Below, in pieces: positions 15,816 through 25,317 of a DNA stretch of 64,000 nt. The stretch's first letter is position 1; each line of letters opens with the position of its first letter. The position numbers and the translations under genes are program-made. The DNA is taken from assembly GCF_019599265.1 (NCBI RefSeq), contig NZ_JAHZTC010000002.1:1-64000 (forward strand), read 5' to 3'. Source of the DNA: Pontibacter sp. HSC-14F20. GTDB lineage: Bacteria > Bacteroidota > Bacteroidia > Cytophagales > Hymenobacteraceae. The notes beneath the pieces were generated by a model. It did not search any database and was not told where the DNA came from. It saw only the letters and a program-made list of their open reading frames with translations.

Positions 15816-16577
15816 CTATACCTCAATCTGCAGACCATCGTAGCCTAATCGGATAAAGTCGGGGAGGGTGAGTTCTACTTCGCGGTGCAGGCCCAGCAGG
15901 TGACTGATGTGGGTCAGGTAGGCACGTTCGGGCTGCAGGTCTTTCAGCAACTCAACAGCCTCCTGCAGCGAGAAGTGCGAAATGTGTGGCTCCAGGCGCA
16001 GAGCGTTCAGTACGATCACCTTAGAGCCGCGTACCTTTTCCTTCTCCGTTTCCGAAATGTAGTTGGCATCGGTAATGTAAGTGAAGTCGCCGACCCGGTA
16101 GCCCAGCACGGGCAGCTTGTAGTGCTTCACCCGGATAGGTATAAAAGGGACGCCCTCAATTTCAAAAGGATCCTCAGTAATAGGATTTAGCGCCACACGG
16201 GGTATGCCCGGGTACTGTATACCTGAGAAGATGTAGGCAAACTCCCGCTTGAGCTGCTCCAGCACACGTTCCTCGCCGTAGAGCGGCATGTCTTTGTGTT
16301 GCGAGAAGTTGTAGGCGCGGATGTCGTCGAGGCCGGCGGTGTGGTCTTTGTGCTCGTGGGTAAACACCAGGGCATCGAGCGTGCGGATACGTTCGCGCAG
16401 CACCTGCTGGCGAAAATCGGGACCGGAGTCGATGATGATGCTCTTGCCCTCCACCTGCAGATGTACCGAGACGCGCAGGCGCTTGTCCCTGTAATCAACA
16501 GAACGGCACACTTCGCAGGAGCAACCGATAACCGGTACGCCCTGCGAAGTGCCCGTGCCTAAAAGCGTTACTTTCAA
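15816..16577 (-). CDS. MBL-fold metallo-hydrolase (PhnP-like)
   Basis: A 253-residue metallo-beta-lactamase-fold enzyme with the metal-binding motif THEHKDHTAGLDDIRA, downstream ligands in ITDANYISE and LTHISHLLGLH, and an N-terminal cysteine cluster GCSCEVCRS like the structural zinc site of PhnP-type phosphodiesterases. It probably hydrolyses a cyclic or linear phosphodiester in the cytoplasm; the exact substrate is unknown. Its start overlaps the 91-residue gene upstream by 4 nt, placing it last in the kinase operon. Confidence 0.88.
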   Translation of the reverse strand: MKVTLLGTGTSQGVPVIGCSCEVCRSVDYRDKRLRVSVHLQVEGKSIIIDSGPDFRQQVLRERIRTLDALVFTHEHKDHTAGLDDIRAYNFSQHKDMPLYGEERVLEQLKREFAYIFSGIQYPGIPRVALNPITEDPFEIEGVPFIPIRVKHYKLPVLGYRVGDFTYITDANYISETEKEKVRGSKVIVLNALRLEPHISHFSLQEAVELLKDLQPERAYLTHISHLLGLHREVELTLPDFIRLGYDGLQIEV

Positions 16578-16849
16578 TTGGTTTTTTCCTGGTTGCGAAT
16601 GTCCTGGTAAAGCTGTCGGTACTTTTCGCTCAGCAGGCTTTCATCTACTGTGATGGTTCTCAGAATGTCGTACAGGCAATTGATTTTCCCCTCCAGGCTG
16701 AAGTACTTGTTCACGACAGCCACCTTCATGTCTTTGAGCACACAGTAACCCGCTTTAAAATTCCCCTTCTCGTAGCGCAGCACAAAATCCGACTCCGCAA
16801 AAATATCCTCCAGCTTATTTAAAAATGGCCGTGTGTACTTCAGCTCCAT
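16574..16849 (-). CDS. Conserved hypothetical protein, 91 residues
   Basis: I do not recognise a named family. The protein is soluble, mixed alpha/beta, with a strand-rich middle (FKAGYCVLKDMKVAVVNKYF) and a helical C-terminus. Its position is informative: it abuts the CheY-like regulator (stop at 16850) and overlaps the metallo-hydrolase start by 4 nt, so it is translated with both. It may be a partner of either, which is inference. Confidence 0.78.
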   Translation of the reverse strand: MELKYTRPFLNKLEDIFAESDFVLRYEKGNFKAGYCVLKDMKVAVVNKYFSLEGKINCLYDILRTITVDESLLSEKYRQLYQDIRNQEKTN

Positions 16850-17233
16850 CTATAGCTCTCCGGTGTGCTTCTTTACAGTCTGTACCAGCATATCGAAATC
16901 AAGTGGCTTTGGCAGGTACTCATTAATGCCTACTTCCTTGAAGTCTTCCATGGTATAGTTGTTGGCGTTGCCTGTTACCGCAATGATCGGAATGTTGGAG
17001 ATCTGCTCGTCTTTGTGTGCGCGGATTTCCTTTGAGCACTCCATGCCATTCTTGATCGGAATGTTGAGGTCCATCAGGATGGCGTCGATCTTGTTGTTTT
17101 CTACCTGTTTGATCACTTCGCTGCCATTCTTGGCGGTCAGGATCTTGTAGTTCTGAAGCTCGAGGATTTTCTTAGTCAGGTTCAGGATCACAGAACTGTC
17201 TTCTGCAATCAGGATGGTCTTGTTGTCTGCCAT
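16850..17233 (-). CDS. Single-domain response regulator (CheY-like)
   Basis: A 127-residue receiver domain without an output domain. The phosphoacceptor Asp is in ILMDLNIPI, the acidic pocket is LIAEDSS, the conserved Thr is in IIAVTGNANN and the Lys in EYLPKPLDF. It lies 12 nt downstream of the hybrid kinase gene and is very likely a phospho-partner of its HPt domain. Confidence 0.93.
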   Translation of the reverse strand: MADNKTILIAEDSSVILNLTKKILELQNYKILTAKNGSEVIKQVENNKIDAILMDLNIPIKNGMECSKEIRAHKDEQISNIPIIAVTGNANNYTMEDFKEVGINEYLPKPLDFDMLVQTVKKHTGEL

Positions 17234-17245
17234 GGATTTAATAAA

Positions 17246-20200
17246 CTATAAAATGATCTCTTTATAAGTTCTGCAGTAGTTTTTGTATTGGGCCAGCAGC
17301 TTCGCAAAGTTATTTCCTACGTTTTCGAACTGGTCATGTTTAATGTCATGTTCCAGGATTTTGGCTAGCTCGGCCACCTGGTTTATGCCAAGTGTAAAGC
17401 CGGTTCCCTTTAGCTGATGCAATGTACTTAAAATACTTTTGTATTGTTGTGCGTCCAGTTCTTTTTTGGCCTCTTCGAGCAATTCACCGGCTTCCTGCTC
17501 AAATTCTACATACAACTGGTGCGCAAAGTCCGCGCCGCCGATTTCTTTGAGCTGCTCTGTTATGGACAGGTCAATTACAGGTATAGCCTCAGCTTCTGAA
17601 GCATCGTCTACTGCCGCGGTCAATCCGGCGGTGTTGTCGCGCTTCCAGTTTTGCTCGTACCACCGCATGATCACCTTGTACAGATCAGAGCTCTTCACCG
17701 GCTTGGAAATATAATCGTCCATACCCTGGCTCATGAACTTCTCGGCATCTTCGCGCATGGAGTAGGCTGTCATGGCTACCACCGGAGGACATGCGCTGCC
17801 CAGTTTTTCTTTGATGATGGTGGTTGCTGTCACGCCGTCCATCTCTGGCATCTGAATGTCCATAAACACCATGTCGTAGCCATTATTAAGGGCTCTGTCG
17901 ATGGCTTCGTAACCGTTGGAGGCAACATCAGTACGACAGCCTAAGCGTTCCAGCAGCTTAAAGGCTACTTTCTGGTTGATCTGGTTGTCGTCTACCAGCA
18001 GCACGTAAGGGGAGAAGTCCAGCACCTCAGCTTCGGCATTCTGCAGCTGCATACGCTGCAGCTGTGCCTCCACTTCCGCGTTGTTGGCTTTTTTCACTTT
18101 TATCGTAAACCAGAAGTCACTGCCATCGTTTGGCTTGGACTCTACCCAGATATCTCCACCAAGCAGGTGTGTGAGCTGCTTCGAAATGGCCAAACCGAGT
18201 CCCGTACCACCAAAAGTTTTGGTAGAAGAATTATCAAGCTGCGTAAAATCGGTGAAGAGCAGTCGCTGGTCGTCCTCGGTTATACCTATACCTGAGTCTT
18301 TCACCCGTACCTTCAGTACATACTCCTCGCCTTTTTTCAATGGCTCGGCATCTACGTGTATGCTTACTTCGCCTTCGTTCGTAAACTTAATGGCGTTAGA
18401 GGTGAGGTTAGACAATACCTGCAGGAAGCGCGTCTCGTCGGTGAGGACATAACGCGGCGTTTCCGGGGTAATCGTGTATGTAAAGTTCAGGTCTTTCTGC
18501 TGAGCACGGTTAGCAAAGAGTGAGTATATCTTGTTGAGCGTATCGTGCACGTCCACACCACTCTCGTGCAGTACCAACTTGCCGGCCTGCATTTTCGACA
18601 GGTCCAGGATGTCGTTGAGGATCGCCAGCAGCGCATCTGAAGATTTGCGCAGTGTATCGATGTACTCTTTCTGCTCTTCGTCACTGACAATCTGGCTTAG
18701 CAAGTCGATCATACCGATGATGCCGTTCATCGGGGTACGCAGCTCGTGGCTCATGTTGGCCAGGAACTGTGTCTTCACTTTCAGCAGGTTTTCGGCTTCT
18801 TCTTTTGCCTTCAACAGGGCTACCTGCGTACGCTTCAGTTCCGAAACATCGCGCAGTACACCTTCCAAACCTGCAGGCTGACCATCCTGGTCATAAGTAA
18901 GGCGCGAATCTAGCAGCACAGTTTTAGTAGAGCCATCCTTGCAGATCATCTCAATCTCGAAGTCACGGATGCTTTCCTGCTCCAGTACCCGCTCTTTTAC
19001 CAGTGCCCGGTCAGTTACATTGGCATACAGCTGATCTGAAGGAATACGATGAACTTCTTCTACTTCATAACCCAGTAAGTTATAAATTGAAGGGCTTACC
19101 AGCTCAAACACACCACTCAGCGTGGTACGGTAGTACACGTCCTGGAAGGACTCGAATATACTTCGGAATTTTACTTCGCTCTGGGCCAGTGCCAGCTGCG
19201 AGCGCTTCTTGTCTGTGATGTCGAGGGCTATACCTGAAATCTCCTCAAAGCTACCGTCCTCCAGGTAAATTGGGTTGAGGTATACCTCGCGCCAGCTTTC
19301 CGGATTGTGCAGGTGTATTTCAAAGTGCTGTGGCTGCCCCTGAAAGGCCTGCTCATATTTGTCTTTCCAAAATTCAAACGAGCTTTCGTGGAAGTTCAGC
19401 ACCTCGTCGTCATTCAGCTTGGTGTAGAGCTCCAGTTCATGGCCGCTTCGGTTGAAGAAGGCGGTAGCAAAGTTCTTATTGAAAGAAGTAAGCTCAAGCT
19501 CACGGTTGAGCGACCACATGTGGTGCGTCCCGGATTCAAAGATGGCGTTGAGGCGTGCGTTCTGGTTGTTAATTTGCTCTTCGTTGCGCTTGCGCTCAAT
19601 GGCCAGCGCCACCTGGTTCGAGATAAAGTGCAGAATCTCAATGTCGGTGTGCACATAAGCGTTCGGGTCCTGGTAGTCCTGCAGGGTGATCACCCCGATA
19701 ATGCGATCGCCGATGGCCAGCGGGGAGCAGAGCATGACTTCAGGTATAGCGCCATATAGGGTAATGTCCTGTTCTCTGGCCAGCTCCAGCAGCTCCGACT
19801 TCTGCATGTAAAGCGGCTTGCCTGTTTCAATGATATACTCCGACAGCCCATGGGAGAACTGTCGACGCACCTGCGTTTTGGAAGATTTGTCTACAAACTG
19901 ATCGACCAGGTATACAAAGTGCAGATGGCGGTGGTTATCGTCGCAAAGGGCAATGTAGATGTTGCGTGTCTCGATGATTTTGCTTAACTCCCGGTGTATA
20001 GCCGAGTAAAGTGAGTTGAGGTCCTTGCTGCTGATAGCCAGGTTAGCGATACTATAATATACCTTTTGCAAACGTTCCGCTTTGATGCGGTCGGTAATGT
20101 CGTGCAGGATGGCACGCGTTGCCACCGGACGACCATCCTGCCAGCTGCAGGTGATGGAGCCGATCAGATGGACGGGCTTCCCGGCCTTGGTCAGGAATAC

Positions 20201-22456
20201 GGTTTCCATCTTGTTCACGTTCTCGCCCTTGTACAAATTGCGCAGCTGGTAGATTAGCTTGGCCTTGTAGTAAGGATGCACAATGTCGTTGAGCGTGAGT
20301 GACTCAATGTCGTAATCGGTATAGCCCAGGCGTTCTTTCCAGGCTTTGTTCACGAAGATGAACTTGTTATCTACCGAGATATTCTGGATCAGGTCATGGG
20401 CATTGTCGAAGAGGTCCTGGAGGCGGACTTTGTTGTCCTTCAGGGCTTCCATGGCAATACGCTTGTCGGTCATGTCCTTGCCTACGCTGGTCAGGCCGAT
20501 CAGCTCGCCATCCGGTCCGTACTCAAACATGCAGTTCCAGCGCACGGTCTTCACCTGGCCGGATTTAGTGATCAGGTCGCGCTCATAGTAGGAGTTCAGT
20601 TGCCGGGTTTCTATGGATCGCTTGAAGTCGGTCAGGCGGTTTTCGCGGTCGGCTTCCGACACCAGCAGTTCATAGAAATTCTGCCCGATCAGTTCTTCCC
20701 GGCTATATTCCACATAGGTGAGGAAATAATCGTTGGCATAGGCGATGTTGCCGTTTTTGTCGAGGCTGTAATAGATCAGGTTTACCTTCTCCAGGAAACT
20801 TCGGAAGTGGGCCATCGACTCGCGGGCAATCTCCTCGCGGCGTTTCGAACCCTGCACCTGCTTGCGCTCAGTGATATCGCGCTTAAATACCAGAATGTGG
20901 TAAGTACCGTCGATCATCACCCGGTTCAGGTTGAGCTCGGTATCCATGGTGGAGCCGTCTTTGCGGATGTTTTTCCAATCTACTGTGATCGGCTTTCCGG
21001 TCGCCATCAGCTGCTCGGTTAGCATGGCTGTTTTCTCGGCTGAAGGTATGCCGTCAGGCTGATACTCCGGCGAAAACTCATTCGGAGACTTGCCTACCAG
21101 TTCTTCGCGTTTGCAGCGGAAATACTCCAGCGCCTTCTCATTGCAGTCTACTACAATGCCATCCCGGAAAAGCAGGATCGCGTCGTAAGTAGACTCAAAC
21201 ATGATTTTATACTTGTCCTCGGTGTAGGTAAGCTTGCGTTGCAGGTCGTGTTTGGCAATGTAGTTGCCGATGGCGCTCCCGATAAAGTCGAGCAGCGACA
21301 TAAACGACTCGGTAATTTTAGCATCGTGCCCTGGCCATACCAGTAGCAGTGCTGTAAGGCCCGCCTCCGAGCTGACAGGCAGCACCGTCAGGTGCTGGCC
21401 CAGCAGTTCTTCCATCTGGTGTATGGTAGCGTATAGCGCTTTGTGGCGGTCAGGTTGAATGAGTTGCTCGGCATGTGTACGCGGAAAGGCAATTGAGGTG
21501 GGCAGATTGCCCGACAGTGTTTCGCCTGTGCTGAAAGAAAGCAAGATACTGCCTTTTGCAGCATCATAGGTATAAACGGCCCCGCCAATGATGTCGGTCT
21601 TGTCCAGCAGCTCGTTCAAGGTATAGCGCAGCACATCCTCACGACTTTCGGAGCCCGATAGGTTCGTGATCAGGTGATTGACGAACTCGAGCTGGTGATT
21701 CCGGTAGCGCACGTTGCGTTCCGCACCAACTGCCTCGTACAGGTTTTTAGCAGAACCGAAGATGACTGTCTGGCCATTGAAGTTGCCCTTTCTGAGGGAA
21801 ATCTCCACCGGCATCAGTTCATTGTCTATTTCACGAAGCCACCACTCAAAGCGCTGCGGTTCCCCCTTCAATGTGTTCTGCAACTGGTTGCGTAAGGCGA
21901 CGCGCTCAAACAGGTTAAGCTCAAACTGCTTAAAAAGCGACTTGCCGATGATTTCCTCTTTTCGGAATTCCACCAGATCGGAAGCGCTTTGGTTTATATC
22001 AATGAAAATGCCATCGCGATCGAGAACGAAGAGTGGTTCGGCGCTATCATCGAACAGATTATGATAACTGGAGTCGTTGGCTTCTGCAGCTACGCTCTCC
22101 GGAATATCGAAATACAAAAATGGCTGTCCCTGAAACTCCAGTTGCTGACAATGGAAGGTGCACCGGTTGCCCTGTAAGTCCTTTACTTCGCCTGTCACTT
22201 TATCCTGACGGGTCAGCGATACCTTAAAGGCAGCAAAATCATCTTCGTCGGCCAGTCCGATAAGCGGGCGAATGGCAGTGCCCTGCTCTACAGAAAAGAT
22301 CGTTTCTGCTTTGGTATTGGCGGCCAGCAGCTCTCCTGCGGCAGATGTCACCAGCAAAGCATGGTCAGCAGGGTATAGCTGACGAAGCACCTGCAGCAGG
22401 TTGTCGGCAAGAATTGTCAGGTTGTTGGTAGTTTGTCGACTAGGTATCAGTGGCAT
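17246..22456 (-). CDS. Multi-PAS/GAF hybrid sensor histidine kinase
   Basis: A very large (about 1,736-residue) cytoplasmic sensor with no clear membrane segment in the preferred form. In order it has about seven PAS domains with two GAF-like segments between them (roughly residues 20-1220), a HisKA domain with the phospho-accepting H-box FLANMSHELRTPMNGIIGM, a HATPase domain (SNLTSNAIKFTNEG; FGGTGLGLAI), a receiver domain (VLLVDDNQINQK; Asp in MVFMDIQMPEMDG; Lys in ISKPVK) and an HPt domain with His in LHQLKGTGFTLG. The start is placed at the ATG at 22456; an ATG at 22561 would add 35 non-conserved residues and overlap the miaA promoter region. The operon continues with a CheY-like regulator, a small protein and a metallo-hydrolase. 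Confidence 0.92.
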   Translation of the reverse strand: MPLIPSRQTTNNLTILADNLLQVLRQLYPADHALLVTSAAGELLAANTKAETIFSVEQGTAIRPLIGLADEDDFAAFKVSLTRQDKVTGEVKDLQGNRCTFHCQQLEFQGQPFLYFDIPESVAAEANDSSYHNLFDDSAEPLFVLDRDGIFIDINQSASDLVEFRKEEIIGKSLFKQFELNLFERVALRNQLQNTLKGEPQRFEWWLREIDNELMPVEISLRKGNFNGQTVIFGSAKNLYEAVGAERNVRYRNHQLEFVNHLITNLSGSESREDVLRYTLNELLDKTDIIGGAVYTYDAAKGSILLSFSTGETLSGNLPTSIAFPRTHAEQLIQPDRHKALYATIHQMEELLGQHLTVLPVSSEAGLTALLLVWPGHDAKITESFMSLLDFIGSAIGNYIAKHDLQRKLTYTEDKYKIMFESTYDAILLFRDGIVVDCNEKALEYFRCKREELVGKSPNEFSPEYQPDGIPSAEKTAMLTEQLMATGKPITVDWKNIRKDGSTMDTELNLNRVMIDGTYHILVFKRDITERKQVQGSKRREEIARESMAHFRSFLEKVNLIYYSLDKNGNIAYANDYFLTYVEYSREELIGQNFYELLVSEADRENRLTDFKRSIETRQLNSYYERDLITKSGQVKTVRWNCMFEYGPDGELIGLTSVGKDMTDKRIAMEALKDNKVRLQDLFDNAHDLIQNISVDNKFIFVNKAWKERLGYTDYDIESLTLNDIVHPYYKAKLIYQLRNLYKGENVNKMETVFLTKAGKPVHLIGSITCSWQDGRPVATRAILHDITDRIKAERLQKVYYSIANLAISSKDLNSLYSAIHRELSKIIETRNIYIALCDDNHRHLHFVYLVDQFVDKSSKTQVRRQFSHGLSEYIIETGKPLYMQKSELLELAREQDITLYGAIPEVMLCSPLAIGDRIIGVITLQDYQDPNAYVHTDIEILHFISNQVALAIERKRNEEQINNQNARLNAIFESGTHHMWSLNRELELTSFNKNFATAFFNRSGHELELYTKLNDDEVLNFHESSFEFWKDKYEQAFQGQPQHFEIHLHNPESWREVYLNPIYLEDGSFEEISGIALDITDKKRSQLALAQSEVKFRSIFESFQDVYYRTTLSGVFELVSPSIYNLLGYEVEEVHRIPSDQLYANVTDRALVKERVLEQESIRDFEIEMICKDGSTKTVLLDSRLTYDQDGQPAGLEGVLRDVSELKRTQVALLKAKEEAENLLKVKTQFLANMSHELRTPMNGIIGMIDLLSQIVSDEEQKEYIDTLRKSSDALLAILNDILDLSKMQAGKLVLHESGVDVHDTLNKIYSLFANRAQQKDLNFTYTITPETPRYVLTDETRFLQVLSNLTSNAIKFTNEGEVSIHVDAEPLKKGEEYVLKVRVKDSGIGITEDDQRLLFTDFTQLDNSSTKTFGGTGLGLAISKQLTHLLGGDIWVESKPNDGSDFWFTIKVKKANNAEVEAQLQRMQLQNAEAEVLDFSPYVLLVDDNQINQKVAFKLLERLGCRTDVASNGYEAIDRALNNGYDMVFMDIQMPEMDGVTATTIIKEKLGSACPPVVAMTAYSMREDAEKFMSQGMDDYISKPVKSSDLYKVIMRWYEQNWKRDNTAGLTAAVDDASEAEAIPVIDLSITEQLKEIGGADFAHQLYVEFEQEAGELLEEAKKELDAQQYKSILSTLHQLKGTGFTLGINQVAELAKILEHDIKHDQFENVGNNFAKLLAQYKNYCRTYKEIIL

Positions 22457-22590
22457 CCGGTTGTAGATCAGTTCTCGTTTAAACCCATAAATTAGTAAAA
22501 AAACAAAAGCAAAGGCACTTTTGCTTCCTGAATAACAAGAAAGGGAGTTAATTTGTGGCAAATTTACGAAGTAAATCGTTTGTCTTACCC

Positions 22591-23523
22591 ATGCCTGCAG
22601 TTCAAGCCCCCCGTTTTCTGATTGTAGTAGTTGGTCCGACTGCTGTGGGCAAAACCGATTTGTGCGTACGCCTTGCCCGGCATTTCGGTACCGAGATCAT
22701 TTCAGCTGACTCACGCCAGTTTTACCAGGAAATGTCAATTGGTACGGCCAAACCTACGCCGGAGGAGCAGCAAGGTATACAGCATCATTTTGTGGATTCG
22801 CACCCGATCACAGAAACTTACAATGCAGGCGCTTACGAGCAGGATGTGCTGGCTTTACTTGGGCAATTATACCAACAATATAAATCCGTGATTCTGACAG
22901 GTGGCTCGGGGCTGTATGTGCGGGCCGTCACCGACGGGATGGATGAAATGCCGGAAACAGACCCTGCCGTGCGCGACAAACTGACTGCGCGCTACCGGCA
23001 GGAAGGGCTGCAGCCGTTGTTAGTGCAGTTGCAGCAACTCGACCCTGCTTATTACGAGCGGGTAGACAAGGCCAATCCGCAGCGTGTTATACGTGCGCTG
23101 GAGGTATGCCTTTCGAGCGGACAGCCTTATTCTGATTTCCGGAAAGCAGGTGCTCAGGAGCGCCCTTTCCACATCATCAAAGTTGGCCTGAACCGTAACC
23201 GGCAGGAACTGTACGAGCGCATTGACCGCCGCATGGACCTGATGCTGGAGCAGGGGCTCTTAGAGGAAGCGAAAACTCTATACCCGTACCGCGATCATAA
23301 TGCCTTGCAAACAGTTGGCTACAAAGAGATATTTGACTACCTGGAAGGGAAGTACGATTGGGAGGAAGCGGTGCGCCTTTTGAAGCGGAACAGCCGACGT
23401 TATGCCAAGCGGCAGCTCACCTGGTTTCACAAACATCAGGACTATACCTGGTTTCATCCGGAGCAGTGGGATGCCATCCTCACTTTCATCGGGGAGCAGA
23501 TGCAGCACCCAAAACAGGTATAG
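22591..23523 (+). CDS. miaA: tRNA dimethylallyltransferase
   Basis: MiaA adds a dimethylallyl group to A37 of tRNAs reading UNN codons. The P-loop VVGPTAVGKTDLC, the SADSRQFYQEMSIGTAKPT segment, HHFVDSHP and the AVTDGM and KANPQRVIRALEV blocks are all present, and the length (310 residues) is normal. The frame opens at a GTG at 22555, but the ATG at 22591 directly precedes the conserved fold and is the more likely start. It is divergent from the kinase gene and ends at a bidirectional terminator shared with pfkA. Confidence 0.95.
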   Translation: MPAVQAPRFLIVVVGPTAVGKTDLCVRLARHFGTEIISADSRQFYQEMSIGTAKPTPEEQQGIQHHFVDSHPITETYNAGAYEQDVLALLGQLYQQYKSVILTGGSGLYVRAVTDGMDEMPETDPAVRDKLTARYRQEGLQPLLVQLQQLDPAYYERVDKANPQRVIRALEVCLSSGQPYSDFRKAGAQERPFHIIKVGLNRNRQELYERIDRRMDLMLEQGLLEEAKTLYPYRDHNALQTVGYKEIFDYLEGKYDWEEAVRLLKRNSRRYAKRQLTWFHKHQDYTWFHPEQWDAILTFIGEQMQHPKQV

Positions 23524-23530
23524 GTATAGA

Positions 23531-23570
23531 AACAGCGAAGCCGGCACAGTAAGTAGCCGGCTTCGCTGTT
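23531..23570. terminator. Bidirectional terminator between miaA and pfkA
   Basis: A perfect 15-bp stem AACAGCGAAGCCGGC / GCCGGCTTCGCTGTT with a 10-nt loop lies between the two convergent genes. AGGTATA copies flank it on both sides (tandem at 23518, single at 23575). Confidence 0.85.
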
Positions 23571-23587
23571 TGGCAGGTATAGCGTGT

Positions 23588-24559
23588 TTATACCGACAGA
23601 ATATCCACCATTTTAGTGAAGTTCGGGTTGATAAGTTTCTGCTTGGTGATGGTCTCGATGAAAGGAGTATACACCAGTTCTCTGTTGATGATACCGGCCA
23701 TTTCGTTTGTGCGTCCCGCTATCAGGCCTTCCACGCAGGCGATGCCCAGCTGGCTGGCCAGCATACGGTCGGCTGCGGATGGCGCACCGCCACGCTGCAC
23801 GTGGCCCAGTATGGTCACACGCGCATCCATGTCCGGGATCTGCTGCGATACTTTAGCCGCGATCTCTGTTGCGCTTCCCTCTTCGTCGCCTTCCGCTACA
23901 ATCACGATAAAAGAAGTCTTGGAGCGTCTCCAGCCTGCTTTTAACTGGTCGATCACATAGTCAATGGAGGTGTCCGTTTCCGGGATCATCACAATTTCAG
24001 CGCCCCCGCCAATGGCGCAAGGTATAGCGATATAACCTGAGTCGCGTCCCATCACCTCCACAAAAAATACGCGTTCGTGACTGTCGGCCGTATCGCGGAT
24101 CTTGTCGATGGCATCGAGGGCTGTGTTCACAGCTGTGTCGTAGCCAATGGTATAGTCAGTACCGTAAAGGTCGTTGTCGATCGTGCCGGGTGCACCAATG
24201 GTAGGGATGCCATACTCCTCGAAAAAAATGTTGGCTCCAGTAAAAGTACCATCTCCTCCAATTGCCACCAGGCCCTCAATTCCGTTTGCCTTTAACTGCT
24301 CGTAAGCAGCCTGGCGTCCTTCTTTTGTTGCAAACTCCTTGCTGCGTGCCGATTTCAGGATCGTGCCGCCTTTCTGTATGATGTTGCTCACTGTCAATGA
24401 CTCCATTCTGAAAATGTCGCCTTTGATCATGCCGTTGTAGCCTCTTCTGATACCGTAAACTTCCAAATCGTTGTAAACGGCTGTCCGTACGATCGCTCGA
24501 ATACAGGCATTCATGCCCGGCGCGTCGCCTCCTGATGTAAATACTCCAATCCTCTTCAT
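23588..24559 (-). CDS. pfkA: ATP-dependent 6-phosphofructokinase
   Basis: A 323-residue enzyme of the PfkA family. It converts fructose 6-phosphate to the 1,6-bisphosphate in glycolysis. Visible motifs are IGVFTSGGDAPGMNACIRA (phosphate loop), AIGGDGTFTGA (ATP-binding), GTIDNDLYGTDYTIG with the catalytic Asp, and FVEVMGRDSGYIA (sugar binding). Glycine in the GGDGT motif is typical of ATP rather than PPi use. A CAAAATA box on the plus strand at 24625-24631 could be its -7 promoter element. Confidence 0.96.
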   Translation of the reverse strand: MKRIGVFTSGGDAPGMNACIRAIVRTAVYNDLEVYGIRRGYNGMIKGDIFRMESLTVSNIIQKGGTILKSARSKEFATKEGRQAAYEQLKANGIEGLVAIGGDGTFTGANIFFEEYGIPTIGAPGTIDNDLYGTDYTIGYDTAVNTALDAIDKIRDTADSHERVFFVEVMGRDSGYIAIPCAIGGGAEIVMIPETDTSIDYVIDQLKAGWRRSKTSFIVIVAEGDEEGSATEIAAKVSQQIPDMDARVTILGHVQRGGAPSAADRMLASQLGIACVEGLIAGRTNEMAGIINRELVYTPFIETITKQKLINPNFTKMVDILSV

Positions 24560-24879
24560 AAAGAGTTGCTGTTTGATGTGTTCCGTGTAGAAGCCGGTTT
24601 CCAGCTCCGTTCAATAGATCCCCGCAAAATACGCCGTGGTTTTAATGAAATCGCAAGGTAGCCATTTGTTGATTTAAGTGGAAATAAAAAAAGAATACAA
24701 AATCATAACTAATAAGATAGCAAAAACCGTATGTAAATGCACTACCGTCTGCAGACTTAAAGCAAGAAAAATACGTTTCTACTGTAGTTACTGCAAAATT
24801 AGATGCCTGGGTGTAGCAATACTTAGAGCATTCGTTATTAAATTGTTACGAATTAGTCAATCAGTGAAAAAGGAGCCGT
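24560..24879. other. Divergent intergenic stretch, AT-rich
   Basis: Apart from the probable pfkA promoter I see no gene, repeat or stable hairpin in these 320 bases. A purine-rich AAAGGAG lies just before the TerB-like gene start. Confidence 0.5.
24625..24656 (-). promoter_or_regulatory. Likely pfkA promoter
   Basis: Read on the minus strand, TTG (24656-24654) and TATTTTG (24631-24625) are 22 nt apart, close to the Bacteroidota consensus but one base short in the -7 box. The pfkA start is 66 nt downstream. Confidence 0.4.
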
Positions 24880-25308
24880 ATGTTTAGTTTTTTTGAAAGC
24901 GAGGCAGAGAAAAAATTAAAGAGCCACATTACCAACCTTGGAGCTCTCGCTAAGGCAGATGGTCACGTGGATCCTACTGAAATGGAGTTTATTATTTCGA
25001 TCGGGGAGCGGCACGGTATGAAATCAAGCGAGGTGCGCAACCTGCTTTCGAATGTGCAGGCTGTGAAACCGCAGCTGCCCTCTAACGATACCGAGCGCTT
25101 TGATCAGATCTACGACCTGGTGGAAATGATGCTGGCCGACGGCATCGTAGACGAAAGCGAAATGGAGTTTTGTGTCAACATGGCCGTGCGGCTTGGTTTC
25201 AAGAAATCTATTGTCGGGGTGCTGGTACGCAGGATCTCCATTGGCGTGAAGGACGGACTCTCGCGCGAACAAATACGGGAGGATGCACAGTCTTTCCTGA
25301 ATTACTAA
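24880..25308 (+). CDS. TerB-like (tellurite-resistance/DjlA-type) protein
   Basis: A 142-residue helical protein with two similar acidic motifs of the TerB fold, LAKADGHVDPTEMEFIISIG and MLADGIVDESEMEFCVNMA, each an Asp-rich potential metal site. TerB-like domains occur in tellurite-resistance and membrane-associated stress proteins; a specific role cannot be assigned. A Shine-Dalgarno-like AAAGGAG precedes the ATG. The next gene, a small membrane protein, begins 9 nt after its stop. Confidence 0.82.
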   Translation: MFSFFESEAEKKLKSHITNLGALAKADGHVDPTEMEFIISIGERHGMKSSEVRNLLSNVQAVKPQLPSNDTERFDQIYDLVEMMLADGIVDESEMEFCVNMAVRLGFKKSIVGVLVRRISIGVKDGLSREQIREDAQSFLNY

Positions 25309-25317
25309 AAGGACTGC

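Noticed and set aside
20396-21022. A 208-residue plus-strand frame
   Set aside because: It lies opposite the PAS domains of the hybrid kinase and has no recognisable family.
24678-24887. A 69-residue frame before the TerB-like gene
   Set aside because: It is a basic, low-complexity frame overlapping the TerB-like start, with no conservation cue.
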